Below are positions 1 to 8,774 of a DNA stretch of 38,741 nucleotides, piece by piece. The position numbers and the translations under genes were made by a program. Every line of letters begins with the position of its first letter. Within the stretch, counting starts at the first letter, position 1. A model generated the notes under the pieces. It was given only the letters and a program-made list of their open reading frames with translations. It was not told the origin of the DNA and made no database searches. The DNA comes from Bradyrhizobium sp. (GTDB lineage: Bacteria; Pseudomonadota; Alphaproteobacteria; Rhizobiales; Xanthobacteraceae), in assembly GCF_030693485.1 (NCBI RefSeq), contig NZ_JAUYAN010000008.1, positions 1-38,741 of the forward strand, read 5' to 3'.

Positions 1-300
1 AACCATCCGCAGTTCCACGCTTGATGGCAGCGGCTCACCGACCACGATTCTTTCGCGAACGGTAACCGACGGCGCGCGCTCGCCCTGAATCGAGGTGATC
101 ACGGCGTTCGGGATTTCGAGGCCGAGGCCAACTGCAGCACCGACCGTGCCGCCGACAGCCTCGCCGACCGGACCCGCCACGGCACCACCGGTCGCAGCGC
201 CAGTCCGGGCGCCCTCCACCGTGGTGGATTGGGCGAATGCGGCGCTCGATGCGAGCAGCGACGCGGCAACGATAGAAACGGCAAGACGATTGGTCATCAT
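1..300 (-). CDS. DUF1236-type secreted protein, partial (C-terminus outside window)
   Basis: The reading frame starts at the double ATG at 300/297 and runs off the left edge of the window, so only about 100 N-terminal residues are seen. A typical signal peptide is present (positive MTNR, hydrophobic stretch, AFAQ cleavage region), followed by a Gly/Ala-rich segment and then a region with GEPLPSSVELR. That last pattern resembles the DUF1236 family of small periplasmic or secreted proteins that is abundant in Bradyrhizobium; its function is unknown. A GGAGG ribosome site lies just before the two ATGs, at better spacing from the second (297). The family call is from motif memory, and the missing C-terminus would decide it. 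Confidence 0.6.
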   Translation of the reverse strand, partial: MMTNRLAVSIVAASLLASSAAFAQSTTVEGARTGAATGGAVAGPVGEAVGGTVGAAVGLGLEIPNAVITSIQGERAPSVTVRERIVVGEPLPSSVELRMV

Positions 301-456
301 GTCCTCCATGGAATTGTCGATACAGTTTAACGACCGGATCGGAGGGACGTTCCCGTATTTCAGGGTTCCATGTGGAGGTAGCAGCGGACCGGGTACGCGG
401 TTGCCAGCAACGATACGCCCGTGGTCAACTCGGTTATCAATTCAGGATCGCCCGCC

Positions 457-1299
457 ATGGACGGTTTGCTTATCCGGCCGATGCGGCCGGACGAAATCTC
501 GATTGCCGTGAACTGGGCCGCGGCCGAAGGCTGGAACCCGGGCCTCTCCGACGACGCCTGCTTCGCCGCAGCCGATCCGCAAGGCTTCTTCATCGGCGAG
601 TTCGAGGGCGCTCCGGCCGCAACGGTCTCCTGCGTCAATTACGGCGCGCACTTCGCGTTCCTCGGCTTCTACATCGTGCGACAGGACTTGCGCGGCCGCG
701 GCTTCGGGCTGCAGCTTTGGAACGCGGCGATCGCGCGCGCCGGCCCGCGCGTGATCGGGCTTGATGGCGTGGTGGCGCAACAGCAAAATTACAGGAAATC
801 CGGATTCGAATTCGCTTATGCCAACGTCCGTTACGGCGGCACTCTCGCGCAACCCGATCTGCCGCCAGTTGGTGTCATCGCGCTGTCGGAAGTCCCATTG
901 GCAACCGTGGAGGCGTATGACGCGAGTGTGTTTCCGGCGCCGCGCACCGCGTTCCTGCGCGCATGGATCGGCTCGCCCGATCATGTCGGTCGCGCCGTCA
1001 TGCGCGACGGCGGGCTTGCCGGCTGGGGAGTGATCCGTCCGTGCCGGCAGGGCCGCAAGATCGGCCCGCTGGTGGCCGACGACCGCGCCACCGCCGAACT
1101 GGTTCTGTCGGCTTTGCTGGCCGGCGCCGGCGGCGGCGAGATCTTTCTCGACGTTCCCGGCATCAACCGCGACGCGATCGCGATGGCGCAAGACCTCGGG
1201 CTCGCACCGGTGTTCGAAACCGCGCGCATGTATACAGGCGCGACCCCGCCGTTGCGGTTGGAGCGGGTATTCGGCGTCACCACCTTCGAGTTGGGGTAG
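457..1299 (+). CDS. GNAT N-acetyltransferase with YitH-like C-terminal domain
   Basis: The protein has about 280 residues. The N-terminal half is a GNAT fold: LLIRPMRPDE opens the domain, and VRQDLRGRGFGLQLW is the acetyl-CoA pyrophosphate-binding R/Q-x-x-G-x-G/A motif. The C-terminal half ends in ARMYTGATPP and GVTTFELG, typical of the second acetyltransferase-like domain (Acetyltransf_18) seen in YitH-type proteins. It would acetylate a small molecule or protein amine in the cytoplasm; the substrate cannot be read. I chose ATG 457 because the family starts near this point. A GTG at 421 would add 12 residues without family character. The gene is divergent from the DUF1236 gene and not obviously in an operon. 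Confidence 0.8.
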   Translation: MDGLLIRPMRPDEISIAVNWAAAEGWNPGLSDDACFAAADPQGFFIGEFEGAPAATVSCVNYGAHFAFLGFYIVRQDLRGRGFGLQLWNAAIARAGPRVIGLDGVVAQQQNYRKSGFEFAYANVRYGGTLAQPDLPPVGVIALSEVPLATVEAYDASVFPAPRTAFLRAWIGSPDHVGRAVMRDGGLAGWGVIRPCRQGRKIGPLVADDRATAELVLSALLAGAGGGEIFLDVPGINRDAIAMAQDLGLAPVFETARMYTGATPPLRLERVFGVTTFELG

Positions 1300-1310
1300 A
1301 CGCCTGCCGA

Positions 1311-1754
1311 TCACCAGCGCCGATAGGCGCGATGATAGCGGTGTCCGCCGCCGTAATAGCGAGCGCCGTAGTAGCGCGGCCCGCCGCCGTAATAGACGTA
1401 AGCGGGACGGATCACGCGCCGGACCCGGGGGTAATAGGCCGGGGCGTAGTAGGTCGAGGTGTAGCCGCCATAATAGGCCGGGGCATAGCCGTAAGTCGGG
1501 GCGTACCCGCCGTAATAGGCCGGCGCATAGCCGCCGTAATAGGCGGGCGCGTAGCCGCCATAATAACCGTAGCGCGGGCCGTAGGCGTAGGCGTTGGATG
1601 CGATGCCGCCGATCAAAGCGCCCGCGATCAGTCCGCCTGCGAGTGCGGGACCAAAACCCCGTCCCCGCCAATGGGCTTCAGCTGGCGATGGTGCCGCCAG
1701 GGCCGTGAAGCCGACGACTGCAGCGGTGACTAGCGCCAATATTGCTTTCTTCAT
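1311..1754 (-). CDS. Small secreted Gly/Tyr-rich repeat protein
   Basis: This is a 147-residue protein with a clear Sec signal peptide (MKKAILALV, hydrophobic core, SPAEAHW). A glycine-rich hydrophobic stretch (residues about 35-55) follows, then a low-complexity region made of repeated YGGYAPAYYGG units, ending in an Arg/Tyr/His-rich tail (RYHRAYRRW). It is presumably exported and may be surface- or periplasm-associated. Proteins of this composition are common and uncharacterised in Bradyrhizobiaceae. The start at 1754 is fixed by the signal peptide and an upstream GAAGGG; the open frame extends further upstream but is not coding in character. The repeats are visible in the DNA as recurring ccgccgtaataggc blocks at about 1480-1570. 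Confidence 0.75.
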   Translation of the reverse strand: MKKAILALVTAAVVGFTALAAPSPAEAHWRGRGFGPALAGGLIAGALIGGIASNAYAYGPRYGYYGGYAPAYYGGYAPAYYGGYAPTYGYAPAYYGGYTSTYYAPAYYPRVRRVIRPAYVYYGGGPRYYGARYYGGGHRYHRAYRRW

Positions 1755-1911
1755 GTCCAGAACCCTTCCAATTTTCCCGGGCCTTCCAACTGGCAGCTTA
1801 GCCGAAGGTTTCCCGCGGAGGGAGGTTGCACAACGGTAGCCATCAAATTTAATCTTGATGAACGGCGGTTTCAACAGTCCCGCAGCGCGAGAAATTACGG
1901 GAGGCGACACG

Positions 1912-2499
1912 ATGTCGGCGGTGCCGGAAGTGAGATCCGCCGACGCGAGCCTCCAGGCCAGCGCGATCGATACCATTGTGCTCGGCTTCGCCACCGACCC
2001 GATGACGCGCTGGGTTTGGCCCGACTCGTCCGAATATCTCCGAATAATGCCCCGTTTCGCCAAAGCCTTCGGCGGCCGGGCCTTCGAGCACGGCACCGCC
2101 GACATCACCGATAGGGCCCGCGCCGCCGCCCTGTGGCTGCCGCCGGGCGTCGAGCCCGACGACGCGGAAATGGACGCGGTCATGGAGGGAGCGCTGCGAC
2201 CGGAGATCGCCGAGGATATCGGCGCGGTCCTGAAGGGCATGGCCGCGCATCATCCGCGCGAGCCGCATTGGTACCTCCCGTTGATCGCCGCCGATCCAAA
2301 CTGGATCGGGCAAGGGCTCGGCGCGCGGCTGATGCAACACGCGCTGCGGCGCTGCGACGAACAGGGGGCCGCGGCCTATCTGGAAAGCTCGAACCCGCGC
2401 AACATTTCCCTGTATCAACGCCACGGCTTCCGGATCATCGGCAGGATTCAAAGCGGCTCGTCGCCGGTGCTGACCCCGATGCTGCGGCCCCGGTCCTGA
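1912..2499 (+). CDS. GNAT family N-acetyltransferase
   Basis: The protein has about 195 residues. The domain runs from an N-terminal segment (IDTIVLGFATDPMTRWVWP) to the acetyl-CoA motif PNWIGQGLGARLMQHAL, followed by ESSNPRNISLYQRHGFRIIG, the classical GNAT strand with the Asn-x-x-x-Tyr-x-x-x-Gly-Phe signature. The N-terminal layout resembles the puromycin-acetyltransferase-like or GCN5 proteins common in soil bacteria. Substrate unknown. ATG 1912 was chosen because GGGAGG lies 8 nt before it. An in-frame ATG at 1855 has no such site and would add 19 unstructured residues. It is the second GNAT gene within 1.5 kb, but the two are not similar enough in layout to be a recent duplication. Confidence 0.82.
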   Translation: MSAVPEVRSADASLQASAIDTIVLGFATDPMTRWVWPDSSEYLRIMPRFAKAFGGRAFEHGTADITDRARAAALWLPPGVEPDDAEMDAVMEGALRPEIAEDIGAVLKGMAAHHPREPHWYLPLIAADPNWIGQGLGARLMQHALRRCDEQGAAAYLESSNPRNISLYQRHGFRIIGRIQSGSSPVLTPMLRPRS

Positions 2500-2642
2500 A
2501 CGCCGCAGCCACCGAAGATTGCAATTGTGGTGATGACAGACCGGGTGCGCGGATGTAGCCTGCGGCAAGAAAAAGCATGGGGCGGCGTGTAACCGAAGAG
2601 CCGGATCGCTCGAGTTCACTTCGAAAAAGCGAGGGAACTGCC

Positions 2643-2963
2643 ATGAAACAGATTGAGGAAATTCCGGGCAAGCTGGTTTTGAAAGCAGGCTCGACCACAC
2701 TTACGCTCGACAAGGATTACGGCAAGGCGACGCTGCAGAGAAAACTGCTGCTGTGGAACAGGAAGCCCGTCGAGTTCGCGATCTCCGACATCGACGACAT
2801 CGCGGTGAAGTCCGAGAAGGACGGCGCATCCGGCGCGACGATCCATCACAGCGTGTTGCACCGGCGCAGCGGCGAGATCACGGTCCTGACCACCGAGGAA
2901 GCCAGGGACGCTGCGGAAACCGTGACAAGGCTGCGTGGATTCGTCGGATTGCAGCGCACCTAA
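2643..2963 (+). CDS. Small hypothetical protein, PH-like beta-rich
   Basis: A 106-residue protein that I do not recognise. It alternates hydrophobic and charged residues in a beta-rich pattern ([25 protein letters not shown], then [43 protein letters not shown]). There is no signal peptide or membrane segment, so it is probably cytoplasmic. The strand-strand-final helix order resembles bacterial PH-like small domains, but this is only an impression. A GAGGGAACTGCC site precedes ATG 2643. The TAA stop overlaps the stop codon of the convergent tctA gene by 3 nt, so the two transcription units have no shared terminator space. Confidence 0.6.
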   Translation: MKQIEEIPGKLVLKAGSTTLTLDKDYGKATLQRKLLLWNRKPVEFAISDIDDIAVKSEKDGASGATIHHSVLHRRSGEITVLTTEEARDAAETVTRLRGFVGLQRT

Positions 2964-4459
2964 TCCTCGTTCGCCTTGAACCGTCCGAGGCCCTGCATCA
3001 CGAAAGGCGCCACCAGCGCGATCAGCGCGATGGCGAGCAGCGTCGCAGACATCGGGCTTTGCAGCAGCGCCATGGGATCGCCGAGGCTGATCGACATGGC
3101 GCGGCGCAGCTGGCTTTCGGCGATCGGTCCGAGGATAAGGCCGATAACGACAGGCGCGATCGGAAAATCGAACCGGCGCATCAGAAAGCCCATCACGCCG
3201 AAACCCGCCAGCATCGACAGCTCGACCACCGATGGTTTTGCGGCAATGGTGCCGGTGGTCGCGAACACCAGAATCCCGGCGTAAAGCCACGGCTGCGGGA
3301 TCGCCAGCAGCTTCACCCAAAGGCCGACCAGCGGCAAATTGAGCACCAGCAGCATAACGTTGGCGATGAACAGGCTGGCGATCAGGCCCCATACCAGTTC
3401 CGGCCGCTCGGCGAACAGCAGCGGTCCCGGATTGAGGCCGTATTGCTGAAAGCCGGCCAGCATCATCGCGGCGGTCGCCGAGGTCGGAAGCCCCAATGTC
3501 AGCAACGGCACCAGCGTGCCGGCGGCGGACGCATTGTTGGCCGCTTCCGGTCCCGCGACGCCTTCGATGGCGCCCTTGCCGAATTCCTCCGGATGTTTGG
3601 CGAGGCGCTTTTCGGTGGAGTAGGACAGGAAAGTTGGAATCTCCGCGCCGCCGGCCGGCAATGCGCCGATCGGAAATCCGAACACGGTGCCGCGCAGCCA
3701 CGGCTTCCATGACCGTTGCCAGTCCTCCCTGGTCATCCATAGCGAGCCGCGCACCGGCTCCAGCTTCTCTTCGCCGTGATGACGGCGCGAGACCACGTAG
3801 AGCGCCTCCCCTATCGCGAACAGCCCGACCGCCAGCGTCGTCACCTCGACGCCGTCGAGCAGTTCCGGAATGCCGAAGGCAAGCCGCGCCTGGCCGGTCA
3901 GCTTGTCGATACCAACAAGCCCGAGCGACAGGCCGATGAACAGGCTGGTCAGTCCGCGGATCGGCGAACTGCCGAACGTTGCCGACACCGTGACGAAAGC
4001 CACGCACATCAGCGCAAAATAATCTTCCGGCCCGAAATTGACCGCGAAGTCGACCAGCCACGGCGCCAGAAAGGCCAGACCAATGGTGGCGATGGTGCCG
4101 GCGACGAACGAGCCGATTGCCGCCGTCGCCAGCGCCGGACCGCCGCGGCCGGCCTTGGCCATCTTGTTTCCCTCGAGCGCGGTCGCCATCGAGGCGCTCT
4201 CGCCGGGCGTGTTGATCAGGATGGCTGTGGTCGATCCGCCATACATGCCGCCGTAGTAGATGCCGGCGAACATGATCAGCGAACCGCCGGGATCGAGCTT
4301 GTAGGTCACCGGCAACAGCAAGGCGACGGTGAGCGCGGGACCGATGCCGGGCAATACGCCGACCGCGGTGCCGAGCAGCACGCCGATCAGCGCATAGAGC
4401 AGGTTCATCGGCTGGACCGCGACGGCCATGCCGTTGGCGAGTGCGACGAAGGCGTCCAT
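2960..4459 (-). CDS. tctA: Tripartite tricarboxylate transporter, large membrane subunit TctA (system 1)
   Basis: A 499-residue inner-membrane permease with about 11-12 hydrophobic segments. TctA family signatures are clear: [21 protein letters not shown] near residue 30, [20 protein letters not shown] near 70, [22 protein letters not shown] near 315 and [12 protein letters not shown] near the C-terminus. It forms the channel that, with TctB and the periplasmic binder TctC, imports a carboxylate using the ion gradient. The ATG at 4459 shares one base with the tctB stop, so translation is coupled. The open frame continues upstream through tctB in another phase, but the family begins at [11 protein letters not shown]. 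The substrate cannot be inferred from sequence alone. Confidence 0.93.
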   Translation of the reverse strand: MDAFVALANGMAVAVQPMNLLYALIGVLLGTAVGVLPGIGPALTVALLLPVTYKLDPGGSLIMFAGIYYGGMYGGSTTAILINTPGESASMATALEGNKMAKAGRGGPALATAAIGSFVAGTIATIGLAFLAPWLVDFAVNFGPEDYFALMCVAFVTVSATFGSSPIRGLTSLFIGLSLGLVGIDKLTGQARLAFGIPELLDGVEVTTLAVGLFAIGEALYVVSRRHHGEEKLEPVRGSLWMTREDWQRSWKPWLRGTVFGFPIGALPAGGAEIPTFLSYSTEKRLAKHPEEFGKGAIEGVAGPEAANNASAAGTLVPLLTLGLPTSATAAMMLAGFQQYGLNPGPLLFAERPELVWGLIASLFIANVMLLVLNLPLVGLWVKLLAIPQPWLYAGILVFATTGTIAAKPSVVELSMLAGFGVMGFLMRRFDFPIAPVVIGLILGPIAESQLRRAMSISLGDPMALLQSPMSATLLAIALIALVAPFVMQGLGRFKANED

Positions 4460-4944
4460 CACAACAGCCTTTCCAGCGGGCCGGCGGGAAGGCTCAACGT
4501 CAGCAGCCGACTGAAGGCGAGATAGATCAGCGTGGTCAGCACTAGCCCGATGGCGAGGTCGGCGAGAATCGCGCGCCGTCCAAAGGCCGTCGCCGTGGCG
4601 ACGAACAGCGCGGTGGTCGCAGGGATAAAGCCGCCGCCGAGACCGATGATGACGATCAGCAGCGCCAATCCGCCGAGGATCAGCCACACCGCTTTGGCAT
4701 CGGCGCTCTCGCGCGCCGGCAGATTGCCGCGCAGCGCCTCGACCAGATTGCCGATCGCGAGAATGCCGAGCCCGATAGCGATCACAACAGGCATCACATG
4801 GGGTCCCATGCCGTATGGATTGTTGGACTGCAGCTGGTTCGCGTCCCATACCAGCACCGCGGCAATCGCCGCGAGCGCGATCGCGATGACGACGCCCGCG
4901 GAATCCACGCCCCGCGACGCCGGCGCATGCGGCAGTTCGCTCAT
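4459..4944 (-). CDS. tctB: Tripartite tricarboxylate transporter, small membrane subunit TctB (system 1)
   Basis: A 161-residue membrane protein with four hydrophobic segments (residues about 17-33, 50-66, 86-105 and 110-150). The [19 protein letters not shown] region is the usual G-P-x-x-x-P signature of TctB after the first loop. It is the small membrane partner of TctA. Its start overlaps the tctC stop (ATGA) and its stop overlaps the tctA start, which is the usual tight tctC-tctB-tctA arrangement. TctB sequences are poorly conserved, so the call rests on size, topology and position between two well-recognised partners. Confidence 0.88.
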   Translation of the reverse strand: MSELPHAPASRGVDSAGVVIAIALAAIAAVLVWDANQLQSNNPYGMGPHVMPVVIAIGLGILAIGNLVEALRGNLPARESADAKAVWLILGGLALLIVIIGLGGGFIPATTALFVATATAFGRRAILADLAIGLVLTTLIYLAFSRLLTLSLPAGPLERLL

Positions 4945-5906
4945 GATTTGATGAGGCCGACCGACTTCAGCACGTCGGTGACGCGCAACGTTTCCTTCTT
5001 CAGGAAATCCGCGAAGGCATCGCCGCCGACATAGGCGTCGTCCCAGCCCTTCTGCTTGAGGATGCCTTTCCAGGCGTCGGACTTGACCATCTTCTCCACG
5101 GCATCGCCGAGGGTCTTCTTCTGCTCCGCCGTGATGCCGGGAGGCGCCATCACCGAGCGCCAGTTGGCCAGTACGAGATCGATCCCCTGCTCCCTGAAGG
5201 TCGGAATATCGACGCCGGCAATGCGTTTTTCCGAGGTGACGCCGAGCGCTCGCAGTTTGCCGGATTTGATCTGCCCGTCATATTCGCTCAGCCCCGAAAT
5301 GCCGGCGGTGACCTTGCCGCCGAGAATGGCCGCCAGCGACTCGCCGCCGCCGGAAAACGGAATGTAATTGATCTTCTTCGCGTCAGCGCCGATCGTGCCG
5401 GCAAACAGCGCCGCCATCACATGATCGACGCCACCGGCCGAACCGCCGGCAAAGGTGACCCTGGCGATATCAGCCTTGACCGCGGCGGCCAGATCCTGCG
5501 CCGTCTTGATCGGCGAATTCGCGGGCACCACGATCACCTGGATCTCCTCGGTGAGTCGCGCGATCGGCGTCACCTGATCGAGGGTAACAGGCGATTTGTT
5601 CATGGCGAGCGCGCCGACCATCACGAAACCGTTCACCATCAGCTGGTTGCCGTCGCCCTTGGCGCCGTTGACGAACTGCGCGATGCCGACGCTGCCGCCG
5701 GCGCCCGCCACATTGGTGACCTGGACGCTGCGCGCGACACCGGCGGCGACCAGCGCCTGCTGCATGGCCCGCGCCGTCTGATCCCACCCGCCGCCCGGCG
5801 CCGCGGGGGCCATCACCTTGAGTTCGAGTTGTTGCGAGAAGGCCGGAGCGCCAGTCAGAAGCGTCAGCGCAACGGCGGCGCCGAGCAGGCGTGTATAAGA
5901 GGTCAT
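4941..5906 (-). CDS. tctC: Tripartite tricarboxylate transporter substrate-binding protein TctC (system 1)
   Basis: A 321-residue periplasmic protein of the Bug/TctC family. It has a signal peptide (residues 1-24, cleavage near AFSQ), the first-loop pattern [28 protein letters not shown], and the second-domain pattern [21 protein letters not shown]. It binds a small carboxylate and delivers it to TctAB. A strong GGAGG lies 8 nt before ATG 5906. The Bug-family GGxxD motif is present as GGGWD, consistent with binding through a ligand carboxylate. It is first gene of the tctCBA operon. Bug ligands range from citrate to glutamate to aromatic acids, so the substrate stays open. Confidence 0.92.
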   Translation of the reverse strand: MTSYTRLLGAAVALTLLTGAPAFSQQLELKVMAPAAPGGGWDQTARAMQQALVAAGVARSVQVTNVAGAGGSVGIAQFVNGAKGDGNQLMVNGFVMVGALAMNKSPVTLDQVTPIARLTEEIQVIVVPANSPIKTAQDLAAAVKADIARVTFAGGSAGGVDHVMAALFAGTIGADAKKINYIPFSGGGESLAAILGGKVTAGISGLSEYDGQIKSGKLRALGVTSEKRIAGVDIPTFREQGIDLVLANWRSVMAPPGITAEQKKTLGDAVEKMVKSDAWKGILKQKGWDDAYVGGDAFADFLKKETLRVTDVLKSVGLIKS

Positions 5907-6135
5907 TGGCGTTCCTCCGGGTTGATGCGGGGCGTTGTTATCGATGATTTCCGCATCGTGCGTTTTGCCGGATATCATCCCTAAATGCGACAGCTGTCCA
6001 GAAATGTGTATTGATTGTCGGAACGTCCGCATGCCAGCCGCCGCGCCGTCACTGCGAGTCAACCGGTCGCGCGAACGCGCGCCCGATGGCGCAATCCGGG
6101 GAACGGATATGGCGGCATACGCTCCAATCGATCAA

Positions 6136-6203
6136 CGTCATTGCGAGCGAAGCGAAGCAATCCAGTTCCTGAAGCTCCGTAAAGGAAGCGCTCGCAAATG
6201 ACG
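6136..6203. repeat. Dispersed palindromic repeat (REP-like)
   Basis: The left arm CGTCATTGCGAGCG (6136-6149) is answered by CGCTCGCAAATGACG (6189-6203), and the left arm continues into GAAGCGAAGCAATCCAG. This is the common short intergenic repeat of Bradyrhizobium and relatives. It can form a hairpin in RNA from either strand. Confidence 0.75.
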
Positions 6204-6277
6204 CCGTGAGAGCTTCGATTCAAATTCAAACAGCAGGCACGCGTTCAGCAGATGCGACTTCGCGATCTCGCCGATGC

Positions 6278-6312
6278 AAAAACGCCGCTCCGGGTGTCTC
6301 CGCAGCGGCGTT
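6278..6312 (-). terminator. Rho-independent terminator of the CoA ligase gene
   Basis: A perfect 9-bp inverted repeat, AACGCCGCT (6281-6289) and AGCGGCGTT (6304-6312), is followed on the minus strand by a short T run (A-rich at 6278-6282 on the plus strand). It begins about 20 nt after the ligase stop codon. Confidence 0.8.
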
Positions 6313-6333
6313 CGTCGTTGAACCGTTGGCCTA

Positions 6334-8463
6334 TTACAGCAACCCCGCACCCCGCGCCCACTTGTACTTGGCGCCGAGCACCGCGACCGGGATTTCGGTC
6401 GAGTAGGCGTAGGCGACGATGCCGTTCTGGTAGAGATAGTCGGCGGCTTCCTCGACTTCGATGTCGCCGGCCAGCGAGGCCACGATCGGCTTCTCGATGC
6501 CCCTGGCCTTCATCTCGTTCTTCACCTCGACCATGTTGCGCGCGAACACCATCGGCGGCGTCACGATGGTGTGCCAGTAGCCGAGGATCAGCGCGTGGAT
6601 GCGCGGGTCTTCGAGGCCGAGCTTCACGGTGTTGACATAGGTGATCGGCGGCTCGCCGCCGGTGATGTCGATCGGGTTGCCGGCCGCACCGAACGGCGGG
6701 ATGAATTTGCGGAACGCGGCGTCAAGGTCGGGCGGGATCGTCATCAGCGACAACTTGTTGTCGATGCAGGCATCCGACAGCAGCACGCCGGAGCCGCCGG
6801 CTCCCGTGATGATGACGACGTTCTCGCCCTTCGGCGTCGGCAGCACCGGAATGCCGCGGGCGAATTCCAGCATGTCCCTGAGTGAACGCGCCCGGATGAC
6901 GCCGGACTGGTTGAAGACGTCCTCGTAGATCTTGTCGTTGCCGGCCAGCGCGCCGGTGTGCGAGCTCGCGGCCTTGGCGCCGGCCGAGGTGCGGCCCGCC
7001 TTCAGCACCACGATCGGCTTCTTCTTCGAGACGCGCTTTGCCACTTCGGCGAAGGCGCGGCCGTCCTTGAGATCCTCGCAATGCTGCGCGATGATCTGGG
7101 TATTTTCGTCCTGTTCGAAGAACGTCAGCAGATCATCCTCGTCGATATCGGACTTGTTGCCGAGGCCGACGATCGCCGAGACGCCCATCTTGGCGGAACG
7201 CGAGAAGCCGATGATCGCCATGCCGATGCCGCCGGATTGGGACGACAGCGCCGCCGAGCCCTTGACGTCATAGGCGGTGCAGAAGGTCGCGCACAGATTG
7301 GCGTGGGTATAATAGAAGCCGTAGATGTTCGGCCCCATCAGGCGAATGCCGTATTTCTGGCCGATCGCCTGGATTTCCTCCTGGCCCTTCATGTTGCCGG
7401 TTTCGGCATAGCCGGAGGGAATCAGGATCGCGCCGACGACTTTCTTCTCGCCGCATTCGGTCAGCGCCGCCGCGACGAAATTGGCGGGAATGGCGAACAC
7501 GGCAATGTCGACCTCGCCGGGGACGTCCTTGATCGACTTGTAGACCTTCTTGCCCATGATCTCATCGGCCTTGGGGTGGATCGGGTAGATCTCGCCCTTG
7601 TAGCCGCCGTTGATGAGGTTCTTCATCACGGAGTTGCCGATCTTGCCGTTCTCGGCGGACGCGCCGATCACCGCCACCGCCTTCGGCTTCATGATCCGGT
7701 TCATCTGGCGCACGACGTCGTCGTGGTTGGGGCGCGGACGCGGCGCCGGCGGGTCGAAGTCGACGACGATGCGGACGTCGGCGGCGATCGCATTGGCTTT
7801 TGTCGCGAATACCGGATTGAGATCCATCTCGCTGATCTCGGGGAAATCGGTGATCAGCTTCGAGACGTTGACGATGATGTCGGCGATGGCGTCGCGGTTG
7901 GCCGGATCGCTGCCGCGCACGCCCTTCAGCATCTCGGCGGCCTGGATGCCGTCGAGCATCGACAGCGCGTCGTCCTTGGTCGCGGGCGCGAGGCGGAAGG
8001 TGATGTCCTTCAACACCTCGACCAGCACGCCGCCGAGGCCGAAGGCCACCAGCTTGCCGAACGATCCGTCGGTCACCGCGCCGATGATGACCTCCTGGCC
8101 GCCCATCAGCATCTGCTGCACCTGGATGCCTTCGATCCTGGCGTCCGCCTTGTATTTCCTGGCGTTGGCCAGAATGGTCGCGTAATTCGCCTCGGCGTCG
8201 GCTGATGTCTTGACGCCGACCATCACGCCGCCGGCTTCGGTCTTGTGCAGGATATCGGGCGAAACGATCTTCATGACGACCGGGAAGCCCATGTCGGCGG
8301 CGAGCTTGGCCGCCTCGGCGGCGGATTTGGCGACCCCTTCCTTCGGAACCGGGATGCCGTAGGCATCGCAGACCAACTTGCCTTCCGGCGCCGTCAGACT
8401 CGTGCGCTTGTCCGCTTTGACCGCATCCAGAATTTTGCGGACCGCATCTTTGGAACTCGACAT
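6334..8463 (-). CDS. NDP-forming acyl-CoA ligase, fused beta-alpha subunits
   Basis: A 709-residue fusion. Residues about 15-240 are the ATP-grasp (beta) half, with SPDILHKTEAGG containing His73, the counterpart of the catalytic beta-His of archaeal ADP-forming acetyl-CoA synthetase. Residues about 275-700 are the alpha half: a CoA-binding Rossmann domain (VAVIGASAENGKIGNSV), the MGPN and SSQSGGIG motifs, and ASSHTGALAG with His502, the predicted phosphohistidine. Both catalytic histidines are present, so it is likely active. It would make an acyl-CoA from an acid, CoA and ATP in the cytoplasm. It is divergent from the GntR gene and shares its operator type, next to oxc and frc, so oxalate, formate or a similar acid is a plausible substrate. 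AAGGAGG precedes ATG 8463. The beta-alpha order is the reverse of the Pat/YfiQ-type fusions. Confidence 0.88.
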   Translation of the reverse strand: MSSSKDAVRKILDAVKADKRTSLTAPEGKLVCDAYGIPVPKEGVAKSAAEAAKLAADMGFPVVMKIVSPDILHKTEAGGVMVGVKTSADAEANYATILANARKYKADARIEGIQVQQMLMGGQEVIIGAVTDGSFGKLVAFGLGGVLVEVLKDITFRLAPATKDDALSMLDGIQAAEMLKGVRGSDPANRDAIADIIVNVSKLITDFPEISEMDLNPVFATKANAIAADVRIVVDFDPPAPRPRPNHDDVVRQMNRIMKPKAVAVIGASAENGKIGNSVMKNLINGGYKGEIYPIHPKADEIMGKKVYKSIKDVPGEVDIAVFAIPANFVAAALTECGEKKVVGAILIPSGYAETGNMKGQEEIQAIGQKYGIRLMGPNIYGFYYTHANLCATFCTAYDVKGSAALSSQSGGIGMAIIGFSRSAKMGVSAIVGLGNKSDIDEDDLLTFFEQDENTQIIAQHCEDLKDGRAFAEVAKRVSKKKPIVVLKAGRTSAGAKAASSHTGALAGNDKIYEDVFNQSGVIRARSLRDMLEFARGIPVLPTPKGENVVIITGAGGSGVLLSDACIDNKLSLMTIPPDLDAAFRKFIPPFGAAGNPIDITGGEPPITYVNTVKLGLEDPRIHALILGYWHTIVTPPMVFARNMVEVKNEMKARGIEKPIVASLAGDIEVEEAADYLYQNGIVAYAYSTEIPVAVLGAKYKWARGAGLL

Positions 8464-8619
8464 TGGCTTCCTCCTTGACGTCTGTTTTTTAATTCCATCG
8501 GCAGCGGGCACGAACACCGGAACCGCGCTTGGGGGCGCCGATTCGGTCGGGGTTCCGGTGATCGCAAACGCGGGTCCGCGTCCACTGCAGCATCTGGTGT
8601 GGCCAATCCTGGCCAGTTA

Positions 8620-8636
8620 TGGCATTTGGTATGCCA
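8620..8636. promoter_or_regulatory. Predicted GntR operator O1 (ligase promoter)
   Basis: TGGCATTTGGTATGCCA has perfect 6-bp arms around a 5-nt spacer. It lies 10 nt downstream, in the minus-strand sense, of a TTGACA at 8652-8647, overlapping where the -10 element of the ligase promoter should be. Confidence 0.7.
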
Positions 8637-8691
8637 GAGACAGGATTGTCAAGGCAGGCTCAGGGGTGGAAATGCCGAAAACACTGGCAAC

Positions 8692-8721
8692 TTGACATGG
8701 TGGTATTTGGTATGCCAAAAA
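8692..8721 (+). promoter_or_regulatory. gntR promoter with operator O2 (8701-8717)
   Basis: TTGACA at 8692-8697 is followed after 3 nt by TGGTATTTGGTATGCCA (8701-8717; one mismatch between arms) and then by a weak -10 candidate (about 8716-8721). The operator fills the promoter spacer, which implies negative autoregulation. The gntR start is about 54 nt downstream. Confidence 0.65.
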
Positions 8722-8774
8722 TTGTTTCAGATTTCTTCTGTTAAAAGACGTCTCCGCACCTGAGGAGACCCGTC

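Larger units (their letters stand above)
5907..6333. other. Intergenic region between tctC and the CoA ligase gene
   Basis: This 427-base stretch holds no convincing gene. It contains the presumed tctC promoter region next to 5906, a palindromic repeat at 6136-6203 and the CoA ligase terminator at 6278-6312. I saw no copy of the GntR-type palindrome that marks the second transporter, so this tct system is probably regulated separately. Confidence 0.6.
8464..8774. promoter_or_regulatory. Divergent control region between CoA ligase and gntR
   Basis: This 311-base region holds no gene. It has one TTGACA on each strand (8692-8697 plus; 8652-8647 minus), and each is associated with one copy of the 17-bp TGGYAT-N5-ATRCCA palindrome (8701-8717 and 8620-8636). 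The layout fits a regulator that represses both its own gene and the divergent ligase gene. Confidence 0.7.

Noticed and set aside
442..1671. Long Arg-rich open frames opposite the GNAT and Gly/Tyr genes
   Set aside because: They are shadow frames of GC-rich coding DNA: Arg/Leu-rich composition, no motifs, and the opposite strands hold recognisable proteins.
4460..4849. Extended N-terminus giving a 629-residue TctA
   Set aside because: It would read through tctB in another frame; TctA proteins begin at the [11 protein letters not shown] position and TctB is clearly coding there.
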